From the NCBI GenBank assembly GCA_012837715.1, contig DUQR01000019.1, forward strand, positions 1 through 33,844: 33,844 bases of DNA, read 5' to 3'. The notes below the pieces were generated by a model. The model made no database searches. It had not been told where the DNA came from and worked only from the letters and a program-made list of their open reading frames with translations. The position numbers were made by a program, and so were the translations under genes. This stretch comes from Bacillota bacterium. Lineage in GTDB: Bacteria; Bacillota; UBA4882; UBA10575. How positions within the stretch are numbered: the first letter of the stretch is position 1; each line of letters starts with the position of its first letter. Below are positions 18,150 to 25,919 of this stretch, in pieces.

Positions 18150-18178
18150 ATAATACCAAATTCTTGTGGCTTTGACAA
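18150..18178 (-). promoter_or_regulatory. dnaA promoter (sigma-A type)
   Basis: On the minus strand TTGTCA (18173-18178) and TATTAT (18150-18155) are separated by exactly 17 bases, each matching 5 of 6 consensus positions. A perfect DnaA box lies 17 bases downstream (18124-18132), so DnaA could repress its own gene. The resulting leader would be about 250 bases. Confidence 0.7.
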
Positions 18179-18282
18179 ACTTACTTTTTACCGGAAAGAG
18201 CAGAAAAACTGGAGTTTTAGGGTGAGTTTTCGCGAAATACGCAAACAAGGAAGGATTTGTGGATAACTTTCTCGCGGAAATG

Positions 18283-18311
18283 TTGACAACCGGCAGCGAG
18301 CTATTTATAAT
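18283..18311 (+). promoter_or_regulatory. Perfect-consensus promoter of rpmH-rnpA-yidD
   Basis: TTGACA at 18283-18288 and TATAAT at 18306-18311 are both perfect and 17 bases apart. The promoter begins 16 bases after a perfect DnaA box (18258-18266). It should be very strong, as expected for a ribosomal protein gene. Confidence 0.92.
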
Positions 18312-18349
18312 AAACACAAATAAAAGAAGCCCAAAGCGAGGTGAGATCG

Positions 18350-18484
18350 GTGAAGAGAACTTTTCAGCCTAATAATTTAAAGCGGAAAAGAAAGATTGGC
18401 TTTTTGGTTAGAATGTCTACCCGCGGTGGGCGACAATTAATTAAAAGGCGACGGGCGAAAGGAAGAAAGGTTTTATCAGCCTAA
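18350..18484 (+). CDS. rpmH: 50S ribosomal protein L34
   Basis: This short gene encodes 44 residues with the typical L34 sequence: [20 protein letters not shown], then [20 protein letters not shown] and VLSA. It is highly basic and binds 23S rRNA in the large ribosomal subunit. The start is a GTG, six bases after AGGTG. It is the first gene of the rightward operon and ends one base before rnpA, the usual order in bacteria. Confidence 0.97.
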   Translation: MKRTFQPNNLKRKRKIGFLVRMSTRGGRQLIKRRRAKGRKVLSA

Positions 18485-18485
18485 A

Positions 18486-18830
18486 ATGAAAGCTTTCCAA
18501 AGTTTAAAAAAAAACTGGGAGTTTCAAGAGGTTTTTAAGAAAGGGCAATCATATTATAATGCTTGGCTAGTGCTTTATGTTTGCCCTTTACCCGAGCAAG
18601 CAAGCCAATTAAAGGTGGCTTTCTGCGTGGGGAAAAAATTAGGAACCGCCGTGCGGCGGAACCGGATTAAAAGAAAGATGAAACATGCTTTTCTGGCGCT
18701 TAAGGATCAGGTGAAAAGCGGATATAAATTGATCATCATCGCCCGCGGACGGGTGGAAGAACAGGAATACGCCCGATTGTGCCGTTCACTGCAAGAACTT
18801 ATAAACCAGGCCGGCCTGCTCAGGAGTTAG
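18486..18830 (+). CDS. rnpA: Ribonuclease P protein component
   Basis: RnpA is the small basic protein partner of the RNase P ribozyme, which trims the 5' leader of tRNA precursors. The 114-residue chain shows the conserved RNR motif in AVRRNRIKRKMK (residues 55-66) and the aromatic/basic cleft residues near the N-terminus (FQEVFKKGQSY). It starts one base after the rpmH stop codon and abuts yidD, so translation is likely coupled. The RNA partner rnpB is not in the window. Confidence 0.96.
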   Translation: MKAFQSLKKNWEFQEVFKKGQSYYNAWLVLYVCPLPEQASQLKVAFCVGKKLGTAVRRNRIKRKMKHAFLALKDQVKSGYKLIIIARGRVEEQEYARLCRSLQELINQAGLLRS

Positions 18831-19094
18831 ATGTTAAAGAAAATAGCCGTTGGGTTAATCCGTTTTTACCAAAAATATCTTTCGCCGTTAAAACCGGCTG
18901 CCTACCGATGTCGCTTCTACCCCAGTTGCTCACAGTATGTCTTAGAAGCAATTGAACGTTTCGGTTTAGGTAAGGGAGTGGTGCTGGGTCTTTATCGGCT
19001 TGCTGCTTGCCACCCCTGGGGCCAAGGGGGCATTCAGCCCATTCCTGAAGAATGGCCTGGCTGGAAAAGTATACTCGGTCGTAAGAGGGGCTAA
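18831..19094 (+). CDS. yidD: YidD membrane protein insertion efficiency factor
   Basis: This 87-residue protein has the YidD core: LIRFYQKYLSPLKPAAYRCRFYPSCSQY, then AIERFGLGKGVVLGLYRLAACHPWGQGG. It carries three conserved cysteines and an amphipathic N-terminal helix that rests on the inner face of the membrane, where it assists YidC-dependent insertion. Its ATG directly follows the rnpA stop codon. The operon ends here, because a terminator overlaps its stop codon. Confidence 0.95.
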   Translation: MLKKIAVGLIRFYQKYLSPLKPAAYRCRFYPSCSQYVLEAIERFGLGKGVVLGLYRLAACHPWGQGGIQPIPEEWPGWKSILGRKRG

Positions 19095-19111
19095 AAGGCC
19101 CCTTTCTTTTT
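19086..19111 (+). terminator. Terminator after rpmH-rnpA-yidD
   Basis: AGGGGC (19086-19091) pairs with GCCCCT (19098-19103) around a 6-base loop that contains the yidD stop codon; TTCTTTTT follows. Transcription of yidC should therefore need its own promoter or read-through. Confidence 0.85.
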
Positions 19112-19301
19112 ACGTGGTCTAAACGGGATTCGTGCTTTAAGCCTCATGATCAACAAGAAGCACCCTTCCTGAAACGACGGAAAGGCCAGAAGCTAACTTT
19201 CTTTAGGTAATAATTTGCGTAAGAAGTGAAAAAATACGGAAGAGGATTTCCTTGGCAGAAGGAGAATAATGTCGAAGTAGTGATTATCTCGGGTATGTGA
19301 C

Positions 19302-19338
19302 GACCTAAGCTTTTTGCGTTGCAAAAAGCCGGACCTAA
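19302..19338. repeat. Perfect 9-bp hairpin flanked by GACCTAA direct repeats
   Basis: GCTTTTTGC (19309-19317) and GCAAAAAGC (19321-19329) form a perfect stem around GTT. The hairpin is bracketed by the identical heptamers GACCTAA at 19302-19308 and 19332-19338. It lies in the 270-base yidD-yidC gap, about 27 bases before yidC, with no T-run on the plus strand. It could be a leader structure or a relic of a small insertion; the rest of the gap (19112-19301) shows nothing recognisable. Confidence 0.5.
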
Positions 19339-19364
19339 AAGAGAAAGGTGTGGAATATTAACCG

Positions 19365-20003
19365 ATGATATCTTCGATCTTAGCCACCATTATGACCTTT
19401 TTCCATGACTCCTTAGGGGTGGGATGGGGAATGGCGATTATTTTATTGACGCTTGTGGTGAAAACTGTTTTGTTCCCCTTTACCTTGAGCCAGATCCGGT
19501 CGACGGAAGGAATAAAAAAGATCCAACCGGAACTCCAAAAAATTCAAACGAAATACAAAAACAATCCGGAAGAACAACAACGGAGAATAATGGAACTCTA
19601 CCAAAAAAATAAGGTGAACCCGTTAGGCGGGTGTTTACCCCTTCTTTTACAGCTCCCTGTTTTGTGGGCTTTGTTTGGACTTTTAAATACGCCCGAAAAA
19701 TACAATATTGATTTTACGAATGCCTTATTTTTGACGATGGACCTAACCAAAAGTGGTTATTATGTCTTAGCGATAATCTCAGCCGGCACTTCATTTTTAC
19801 AACAGAAAATGACTACCGTCTCGACGACGGATACCTCCCAAAGCACATTTTTATATATCATGCCGCTCTTTATGGGTTATATCACTTACACCTTGAAAGC
19901 AGGAGTTGGTTTGTATTGGGTGGCCAGTACGGTAATTGGCATTGTGCAACAATGGGTCATTACCCGCTTTTTCATCAAAGAAGAAGAAACTGAGCTAAAA
20001 TAA
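19365..20003 (+). CDS. yidC: YidC/SpoIIIJ/Oxa1-family membrane protein insertase
   Basis: This 212-residue insertase places membrane proteins into the lipid bilayer, alone or with the Sec translocon. It has the conserved core of about five membrane helices, with the groove arginine Arg45 in LSQIRSTEG, the cytoplasmic helical hairpin (KKIQPELQKIQTKYKNNPEEQQRRI) and the LGGCLPLLLQLPVLWALF segment. It lacks the N-terminal signal/lipobox extension found in B. subtilis SpoIIIJ: an in-frame TAA occurs two codons before the ATG, so the start cannot move upstream. The ribosome binding site is weak (GGTGTGG about 13 bases away). Jag follows after 42 bases, the usual pairing. Confidence 0.95.
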   Translation: MISSILATIMTFFHDSLGVGWGMAIILLTLVVKTVLFPFTLSQIRSTEGIKKIQPELQKIQTKYKNNPEEQQRRIMELYQKNKVNPLGGCLPLLLQLPVLWALFGLLNTPEKYNIDFTNALFLTMDLTKSGYYVLAIISAGTSFLQQKMTTVSTTDTSQSTFLYIMPLFMGYITYTLKAGVGLYWVASTVIGIVQQWVITRFFIKEEETELK

Positions 20004-20045
20004 GGGAATTAATTAATTTCCCCTCTTCCAAGGAGGTTTATCTTA

Positions 20046-20681
20046 ATGAAATCAGTGGAAATTGTGGCGAAAACAAAAGAGGAAGCCCTGGAATTAGCTT
20101 TGAAGGAACTAAATGTGGATGAAAGTAAGGTTAAGGTAGAGGTGTTAGAAGAAACCTCGAGTAAAGGGTTTTTAGGTTTATTAAGTGTGAATCGGGTAAA
20201 AGTTCGGGTGAGCATCAAGGAAGACATCGCCCAGAAGGCGGTCCGTTTTTTACGGGAGATTCTGGTGAATATGGGGATCTTCGCGCAAGTGGAGATGTTC
20301 AAACGCCCGGGATACGTGATGTTAAATATTAATGGGGATGACCTTGGGAAATTAATTGGCCGCCATGGACAGACCCTTAACGCCCTTCAGTATTTAGTTA
20401 ATTTGGCGGTACACAAAGACACTGATGAGGAAGACCGGGTCATTATTGATGTGGCCGGTTACCGGAAGCGCCGCGAAGAAAATTTAAAACGATTGGCCCT
20501 GTCTACCGCGGAACGGGTAAAGAGAAGAGGAAAGAAAGAGGTACTTAACCCCATGTCTCCCCAGGAACGACGTATTATTCATTTGACCCTCCAAAATAAT
20601 AAAGAGGTGGTTACGCACAGCGAAGGAGAAGACCCTTACCGCCGGGTGATTATCGCTCCCCGTAATAGTGTCATTAACTAA
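20046..20681 (+). CDS. jag: Jag/KhpB (EloR) RNA-binding protein
   Basis: This 211-residue protein has three domains: the Jag N-terminal domain (1-53, with SSKGFLGLL), a KH domain with the GxxG loop GRHG (105-108), and an R3H domain (Arg175-xxx-His179 in RRIIH). Jag/KhpB works with KhpA as an RNA chaperone controlling cell elongation and wall synthesis in Gram-positive bacteria. AAGGAGG lies nine bases before the ATG. It is cotranscribed with yidC and ends at a strong terminator. Confidence 0.95.
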   Translation: MKSVEIVAKTKEEALELALKELNVDESKVKVEVLEETSSKGFLGLLSVNRVKVRVSIKEDIAQKAVRFLREILVNMGIFAQVEMFKRPGYVMLNINGDDLGKLIGRHGQTLNALQYLVNLAVHKDTDEEDRVIIDVAGYRKRREENLKRLALSTAERVKRRGKKEVLNPMSPQERRIIHLTLQNNKEVVTHSEGEDPYRRVIIAPRNSVIN

Positions 20682-20708
20682 CGTGCCTGCCGGCACGTAT
20701 TATTTTTC
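20681..20708 (+). terminator. Terminator after yidC-jag
   Basis: ACGTGCC (20681-20687) pairs with GGCACGT (20692-20698) around TGCC, followed by ATTATTTTT. The stem begins at the last base of the jag stop codon. Confidence 0.88.
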
Positions 20709-20764
20709 AGGGAAGAAAGAAAATAAGGTCGACTTTTCTTTTAAAACAGGTAAAGGATAGAGCG

Positions 20765-22147
20765 ATGAAAATAACAGAGACCATTGCGGCCATTGCCACT
20801 CCTCCTGGTGAAGGGGGGATTGGCATTATTCGAATCAGTGGGGATGAAGCTTTGATGGTGGGCAGGAAAGTCCTCCGTCATTTGTCGGGAAAGCCGATTG
20901 CTTCTTGGCCGGAAAGGAAGGTTCGTTTAGGCTATGTGGTGACTGCCGCTGGGGAAATTGTGGATGAAGTCATCTATTTCTATTTTAAGAAGAACCGTAG
21001 TTATACTGGGGAAGACGTCTTAGAGATTCAAGGTCACGGCGGATACCAGAATCTTAAAAAAATTATGACAATAATCTTTGAGGCTGGCGCCCGTTTGGCT
21101 GAACCGGGCGAATTCACGAAAAGAGCCTTTCTAAATGGACGGTTGGATTTAGCCCAGGCCGAGGCCGTGATCGATTTGATCCGGGCTCGGACCGATCTGG
21201 CGCAACAAGTTGCGATGAAACAGCTACAAGGGACTCTTTCCACGGTCATTAAAGAACAGGAGAATCGTTTATTGGCGCTCTTAGTTCCGATCGAAGCGGC
21301 ACTGGATTTTCCCGAAGATGAGATCTCAACGCCGGAAAGAGCGAGCGCTTTGGAGGAGGTCAGAAAGGTCCGCCTTACTTTAGAGGAAATCTTGGCCCAA
21401 GCCGACCAGGGAATCATTCTACGGGACGCCGCTACGGTAGTGATCGTCGGCCGACCCAATGTGGGCAAGTCTAGCTTGCTTAATCAATTATTAGGGGAAG
21501 AGAGAGCGATTGTCACACCAATTCCAGGAACAACCCGCGATTTTGTCTCGGAGGTCATTGATTTGGAGGGCGTTCCCGTCCGCTTGATTGATACAGCGGG
21601 CATTCGCCCCATTGAAGATCCGGTGGAAAAAGTGGGAGTGGAAAAAGCCCGGCACTTAATGGAGGAAGCCGATTTAATCATAACCCTTTTTGACGCCGCC
21701 ACCCCGTTGACTCAAGAAGACTATGCATTAATAAAATTTTTACAGGAAAAGAATCCTTTAGTTGTCCTCAACAAAACCGATTTGCCGGTAAAACTATCGG
21801 TGGAAACGTTAAAAGCCGCCTTTCCTCAGTCCAAACTCCGTTCGATCTCTGCTTTGCAGGGCGAAGGGGTTCAGGAATTAAAAGGAGTAATTAGAGCTGA
21901 ACTGATCGGGGCCGGAGGAAGGGAAGAACAACCGGTGCTCGTGACGAAGGTCCGCCATAAAGAAGCGTTAACTGAAGCCGTGGAAGTTTTAATCCAGGTT
22001 GAACAGGGAATAGAGGAACAGGGGAGCGAAGACCTAATCGCTGTTAACTTACGGGCAGCTTTGGAAGCCTTAGGAAGGATTACCGGACGATCGGTGGCCG
22101 AAGAGATTATAGAGGAGATCTTTTCCCAGTTTTGTATTGGGAAATAA
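20765..22147 (+). CDS. mnmE: tRNA modification GTPase MnmE
   Basis: MnmE (TrmE) works with MnmG to build the 5-carboxymethylaminomethyl group on uridine 34 of certain tRNAs. The 460-residue chain has the N-terminal tetrahydrofolate-binding domain (1-118), a helical domain, and an inserted G domain with P-loop GRPNVGKS (229-236), GTTRDF, DTAGIR and NKTD. It ends with the essential C-terminal motif FCIGK, whose cysteine is kept. AAAGG lies nine bases before the ATG. It leads the mnmE-mnmG-rsmG cluster. Confidence 0.98.
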   Translation: MKITETIAAIATPPGEGGIGIIRISGDEALMVGRKVLRHLSGKPIASWPERKVRLGYVVTAAGEIVDEVIYFYFKKNRSYTGEDVLEIQGHGGYQNLKKIMTIIFEAGARLAEPGEFTKRAFLNGRLDLAQAEAVIDLIRARTDLAQQVAMKQLQGTLSTVIKEQENRLLALLVPIEAALDFPEDEISTPERASALEEVRKVRLTLEEILAQADQGIILRDAATVVIVGRPNVGKSSLLNQLLGEERAIVTPIPGTTRDFVSEVIDLEGVPVRLIDTAGIRPIEDPVEKVGVEKARHLMEEADLIITLFDAATPLTQEDYALIKFLQEKNPLVVLNKTDLPVKLSVETLKAAFPQSKLRSISALQGEGVQELKGVIRAELIGAGGREEQPVLVTKVRHKEALTEAVEVLIQVEQGIEEQGSEDLIAVNLRAALEALGRITGRSVAEEIIEEIFSQFCIGK

Positions 22148-22158
22148 GGTGAGCTAAA

Positions 22159-24018
22159 ATGCAGCAGTGCTATGATGTGGCTGTGATTGGAGCGGGCCAC
22201 GCCGGTTGTGAAGCCGCTAATGCCACCGCGAAGATGGGTTTTAAAACCTTACTTTTAACCATTAATTTTAATAATATTGCGTTTATGCCTTGTAATCCCT
22301 CGGTGGGCGGACCCGGGAAAGGCAACTTGGTCCGGGAAGTGGATGCCTTAGGCGGATTAATCGGACGCAATACCGACCGTGCACACCTACAGATGCGCGC
22401 GTTAAACACGAATAAAGGCCCGGCGGTCCGGGCATTACGTGCGCAGGCCGATAAGCATTTATATCAGCAGTTGATGCAAAACTATTTGGAACAACAACCG
22501 TTAATCACCATCCGCCAAGGTGAAGTTGTTGCCCTTGATCCGGCTAAAAACCACTGGCGGATAACCTTAAGCACCGGGCTTAAATATGAAGTTTTAGCAG
22601 TAGTAATTGCCACCGGAACCTTTCTTCGGGGCAAGGTGCACATCGGCGGGTTATCCTTTCCCTCCGGACCGCAAGGACAACATCCGGCGATTGCCTTTGG
22701 CGAATTTTTGGAAGCGCAGGGCATTAAGTTTAAACGGTTCAAAACCGGAACTCCGGCCCGGGTACGCAAACGTTCTCTGAATTTCGCGGTGATGGCTGAA
22801 CAACCTGGCGATCAACTGGAGCATGGTTTTTCCTATTGGCTTCGGTGGAACCCGCGGGAACCGGTTTCTTGTTGGCTGACTTATACCAATGAAAAGACCC
22901 ATGAAATTATTAGAAGAAATTTACATTTAGCGCCTATGTATTGTGGCGCGATCACCGGAGTCGGAACCCGCTATTGCCCAGCCATTGAAAACAAGGTGGT
23001 TAACTTTCCCCAGCGGGAGCGCCATCAAGTCTTTATCGAGCCCGAGGGTTTAAATACTGATGAAATGTATATTGCTGGTCTTTCCAGCAGTTTACCGGAA
23101 GAAATCCAAGATCAATTTATAAGAACGGTTCCCGGCTTAGAAAAAGTGGAGATTGTCCGGCCGGGATATGCCATTGAATATGATGTGATTGCCCCCGAAC
23201 AACTTACAACCTCGCTCCAAATTCGCGGATGGCCGGGGGTCTTTAGTGCCGGACAGCTCAACGGTACCTCCGGCTATGAAGAAGCTGCTGCGCAGGGTAT
23301 AATGGCAGGGATCAATGCAGGTTTGTATCTAAAAGGGGAGCAGCCCTTTGTTCTGCATCGGAATGAGGCCTATATCGGGGTTCTAATCGATGATTTAATT
23401 ACTAAAGAGAACAACGAGCCTTACCGGGTCATGACCTCCCGTGCCGAATTTCGTCTTTCTCTACGACAGGATAATGCGGATTTACGCTTAACCGAATATG
23501 GCCATCGTTTCAATTTGATTTCCAATGAAGAATATGACCGTTTTCAAGCGAAACGACAAAGAATTGCCGAGAAATTAAGTTATTTAGAGCAAAACCAAAT
23601 AACACCCGGTTCAGAAGCTGCTCAGGCTCTGCAGGACGCAGTCGGCGTCACTGTTCAACAGAGGATGAGTTTGAAACAATTACTTAAAATGCCAGCCGTT
23701 AAGGTTTCCGCCCTTTGGGCCCTTTTTGCCCCGGAACAGATTTTTACCTTAGAGGATGAAGTCGTGGAAAACTATATTAAGTACGAAGGATATTTGGAAC
23801 GCGAAGCAAAAATGGCCGCCCGCTTAGCCAAGATGGAGGAGAAAAAAATTCCTGAAGACTTCGACTATACCGTTGTACCCAATTTATCCTTTATTGCCCG
23901 GGAAAAATTGAGTAAACTGCGCCCAGCCACGATTGGTCAGGCGGGAAGAATAAGTGGGGTTAGTCCGGCCGATTTAAACACATTATTGATCTGGCTTACC
24001 AGGAGCGGAAGGCGATGA
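22159..24018 (+). CDS. mnmG: tRNA uridine-5-carboxymethylaminomethyl(34) synthesis enzyme MnmG
   Basis: MnmG (GidA) is the FAD-dependent partner of MnmE. The 619-residue chain begins with the Rossmann motif VAVIGAGHAGCEAA (GxGxxG at 11-16) and has the family signature CNPSVGGPGKGNLVRE near residue 46. GTPARV, the GYEEAAAQGIMAGINAG flavin segment and the C-terminal helical domain that contacts MnmE are also present. GGTGAG lies five bases before the ATG, 11 bases after mnmE. It overlaps rsmG by four bases. Confidence 0.98.
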   Translation: MQQCYDVAVIGAGHAGCEAANATAKMGFKTLLLTINFNNIAFMPCNPSVGGPGKGNLVREVDALGGLIGRNTDRAHLQMRALNTNKGPAVRALRAQADKHLYQQLMQNYLEQQPLITIRQGEVVALDPAKNHWRITLSTGLKYEVLAVVIATGTFLRGKVHIGGLSFPSGPQGQHPAIAFGEFLEAQGIKFKRFKTGTPARVRKRSLNFAVMAEQPGDQLEHGFSYWLRWNPREPVSCWLTYTNEKTHEIIRRNLHLAPMYCGAITGVGTRYCPAIENKVVNFPQRERHQVFIEPEGLNTDEMYIAGLSSSLPEEIQDQFIRTVPGLEKVEIVRPGYAIEYDVIAPEQLTTSLQIRGWPGVFSAGQLNGTSGYEEAAAQGIMAGINAGLYLKGEQPFVLHRNEAYIGVLIDDLITKENNEPYRVMTSRAEFRLSLRQDNADLRLTEYGHRFNLISNEEYDRFQAKRQRIAEKLSYLEQNQITPGSEAAQALQDAVGVTVQQRMSLKQLLKMPAVKVSALWALFAPEQIFTLEDEVVENYIKYEGYLEREAKMAARLAKMEEKKIPEDFDYTVVPNLSFIAREKLSKLRPATIGQAGRISGVSPADLNTLLIWLTRSGRR

Positions 24019-24731
24019 AGACAGAAAAGGAATATTTGGAAGCGATTTTACAACCCTTTTCGGAACTTGACGCCAAGAAAAGCAGTCAGATCCATAGCTA
24101 CCTTAAGCTAGTACTGGCAGCAAACCAGAAGACTAATTTGACCGCTATTACCGACTGGAACGAAGCAGTCGTCAAACACTTTTATGATTCTTTAGCGATT
24201 ACCCGTTGGCCCTATTGGCGGGAGGCCACAAAAATTGTGGACCTTGGCGCGGGCGCCGGCTTTCCCGGGCTCCCTTTAGCCATTCTCTATCCCCACCGGT
24301 CTTTTTATTTAATTGAAGCCAGTAAAAAAAAGGCCGCCTTTCTCACCTTTGTAAAAGACCGTTTGTCCTTAAACAACACAGTTGTTTTGAACGAACGGGC
24401 TGAAACCATCGCCCACCAAAGCACTTACCGGGAACAGTTTGAGGTGGTAACCGCCCGTGCCGTTGCTACGGTGGCTGTCCTTCTAGAACTGGCGATTCCC
24501 CTTTGTCAACCGTATGGTTATTTTATCGCTTACAAAGGAAGAAACTATCAGGAAGAGATGGACCGGGCTCAAAACGCCATGCAAATTCTAGGCGCCGCTT
24601 TAACCGATGAGATCCACTATGAACTCCCGAATGCTTTGGGCGAGCGCACCCTATTGGCCTTCCAAAAAAGGCAAAACAGCCCAAGCAAATATCCGCGTCG
24701 TCCCGGTATTCCTGCAAAAAGGCCACTTTAA
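24015..24731 (+). CDS. rsmG: 16S rRNA (guanine527-N7)-methyltransferase RsmG
   Basis: RsmG (GidB) methylates G527 in the 530 loop of 16S rRNA using S-adenosylmethionine; its loss gives low-level streptomycin resistance in several species. The 238-residue chain carries motif I VDLGAGAGFPGLPLAI (residues 75-90), the acidic ribose-binding segment LIEASKKKAAFL, and the VTARAVA and AYKG catalytic/binding segments. It overlaps mnmG by ATGA, so translation is coupled. The last 20 residues are a basic, proline-rich tail (KYPRRPGIPAKRPL). Confidence 0.97.
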   Translation: MKTEKEYLEAILQPFSELDAKKSSQIHSYLKLVLAANQKTNLTAITDWNEAVVKHFYDSLAITRWPYWREATKIVDLGAGAGFPGLPLAILYPHRSFYLIEASKKKAAFLTFVKDRLSLNNTVVLNERAETIAHQSTYREQFEVVTARAVATVAVLLELAIPLCQPYGYFIAYKGRNYQEEMDRAQNAMQILGAALTDEIHYELPNALGERTLLAFQKRQNSPSKYPRRPGIPAKRPL

Positions 24732-24770
24732 AAAGGCTTAATTTTGTCCTTGCGAAGGAAACCGTTACAA

Positions 24771-24786
24771 TGTTTCACGTGAAACA
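24771..24786. promoter_or_regulatory. parS: parS centromere site 1
   Basis: TGTTTCACGTGAAACA is a perfect 16-base palindrome and identical to the conserved bacterial parS consensus bound by ParB. It lies about 40 bases after rsmG and 370 bases before parA. Confidence 0.97.
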
Positions 24787-24871
24787 GACCCGGAAAGAAG
24801 CCAACCCCAATTTCCCTACAGAGGACTGGGGAAGGCCGCTCAGAAGTGAAGACAACGGTCTAACCAAAAAC

Positions 24872-24909
24872 GCCCGGCCGGTATAGAACGGCGCGGGCTT
24901 AACTTTTAT
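24872..24909 (+). terminator. Probable terminator of mnmE-mnmG-rsmG
   Basis: GCCCGGCCG (24872-24880) pairs with CGGC (24889-24892) and CGGGC (24894-24898), with one bulged G and an 8-base loop. A modest T-rich tail (TTAACTTTTAT) follows, so strength is uncertain. Confidence 0.6.
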
Positions 24910-25157
24910 CTTGTAACGGTTATAAGGAATCTGATAAAAGATCAAGAAAAAATTAGTTAAACTTTACCTCTAGAAAAATAATGGTTGTTGTCGGAAAGGC
25001 AAAGCAAAAAAGCCTTTTAAGTGCAGAAGAATATTAGTATTGCCCGCTTTAGCCAGGCCTTATTTATTTCCTTTTCGGATACGGCAGGAAGAAGCGGAGG
25101 CGGTCGCGAACATAAATAAAGCGCATAGTGTTCATAGTTCTAAGGAGGGAGATTGAG

Positions 25158-25919
25158 ATGGGAAAGGTATTCGCCATCACCAATCAAAAGGGTGGCGTTG
25201 GCAAAACGACAACGGCTGTTAATTTAGGCGCCTATTTGGCGGTATTAAGAAAAAAAGTTTTGGTCCTGGATAATGACCCGCAAGGAAATGCCACTAGCGG
25301 AATGGGAATTAAAAAAAGTGAGGTCAAAAAATGTATATATGATGTCCTCATTAGTGAGCTTCCTATTGAAGAGGTAATTTTACCTACCCAAGTGCCGAAG
25401 CTGGACGCCGTTCCCGCAACTATTCGCCTCGCCGGTGCCGAAGCTGAATTGGTAGGGATGATGGCCCGGGATCAGCGGTTACGCCGTTCCATAGAACCTG
25501 TTCGCAATCTTTACGATTACATTCTGATCGACTGTCCGCCTTCGCTTGGCAATTTAACCTTAAACGCCTTAGCGGCCGCTGACGCGGTAATTGTCCCTAT
25601 ACAGTGTGAATATTATGCTCTCGAGGGCCTTAGCCAGCTGATGAAGACATTGCAGCTGGTGCAAAAATACTCTAATGCTGCCCTCAAGGTAGAAGGGGTT
25701 ATTTTAACCATGTATGACCACCGGACAAACTTATCCCAACAGGTGGCGGAAGAGGTTCGCAATTATTTTCAAGATCGGGTCTATAATGCCGTTATCCCCA
25801 GAAACATTCGTTTAAGTGAAGCCCCTAGCCATGGGTTACCGATTAACCTTTATGATAGTCGTTCAAAGGGGGCCGAATCTTATTTAGAATTGGCTAAGGA
25901 AGTGATCAATCGTGAGTAA
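25158..25919 (+). CDS. parA: Chromosome-partitioning ATPase ParA (Soj)
   Basis: ParA/Soj is a Walker-type ATPase that binds DNA as an ATP dimer, is released by ParB, and in B. subtilis also regulates DnaA. The 253-residue chain has the deviant Walker A KGGVGKTT (11-18), LDNDPQGN (Asp40) and IDCPPSLGNLTLNAL, and matches B. subtilis Soj in length. The ATG at 25158 is nine bases after AGGAGG. It overlaps parB by eight bases. Confidence 0.97.
   Translation: MGKVFAITNQKGGVGKTTTAVNLGAYLAVLRKKVLVLDNDPQGNATSGMGIKKSEVKKCIYDVLISELPIEEVILPTQVPKLDAVPATIRLAGAEAELVGMMARDQRLRRSIEPVRNLYDYILIDCPPSLGNLTLNALAAADAVIVPIQCEYYALEGLSQLMKTLQLVQKYSNAALKVEGVILTMYDHRTNLSQQVAEEVRNYFQDRVYNAVIPRNIRLSEAPSHGLPINLYDSRSKGAESYLELAKEVINRE

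Larger units (their letters stand above)
17894..18349. other. oriC: oriC upstream part (dnaA-rpmH gap, incAB-like) with DnaA boxes
   Basis: Perfect DnaA boxes lie at 17949-17957, 17961-17969, 18124-18132 and 18258-18266. One-mismatch boxes are at 17972-17980 (TGTGTGTAA), 17984-17992 (TGAGGATAA), 18090-18098 (TTATCAACA) and 18099-18107 (TTATCCCCA), the last two directly abutting. The region also contains the palindrome TTTCGCGAAA at 18228-18237 and the divergent dnaA and rpmH promoters. No gene is supported here. Confidence 0.88.
24732..25157. other. rsmG-parA intergenic region
   Basis: This gap carries a perfect parS site (24771-24786) and a terminator-like hairpin (24872-24909). The remaining part up to the parA ribosome binding site (AGGAGG at 25143-25148) is AT-rich and shows no gene and no clear promoter. 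A GTG-started extension of parA at 25128 runs through the ribosome binding site and is not used. Confidence 0.6.
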
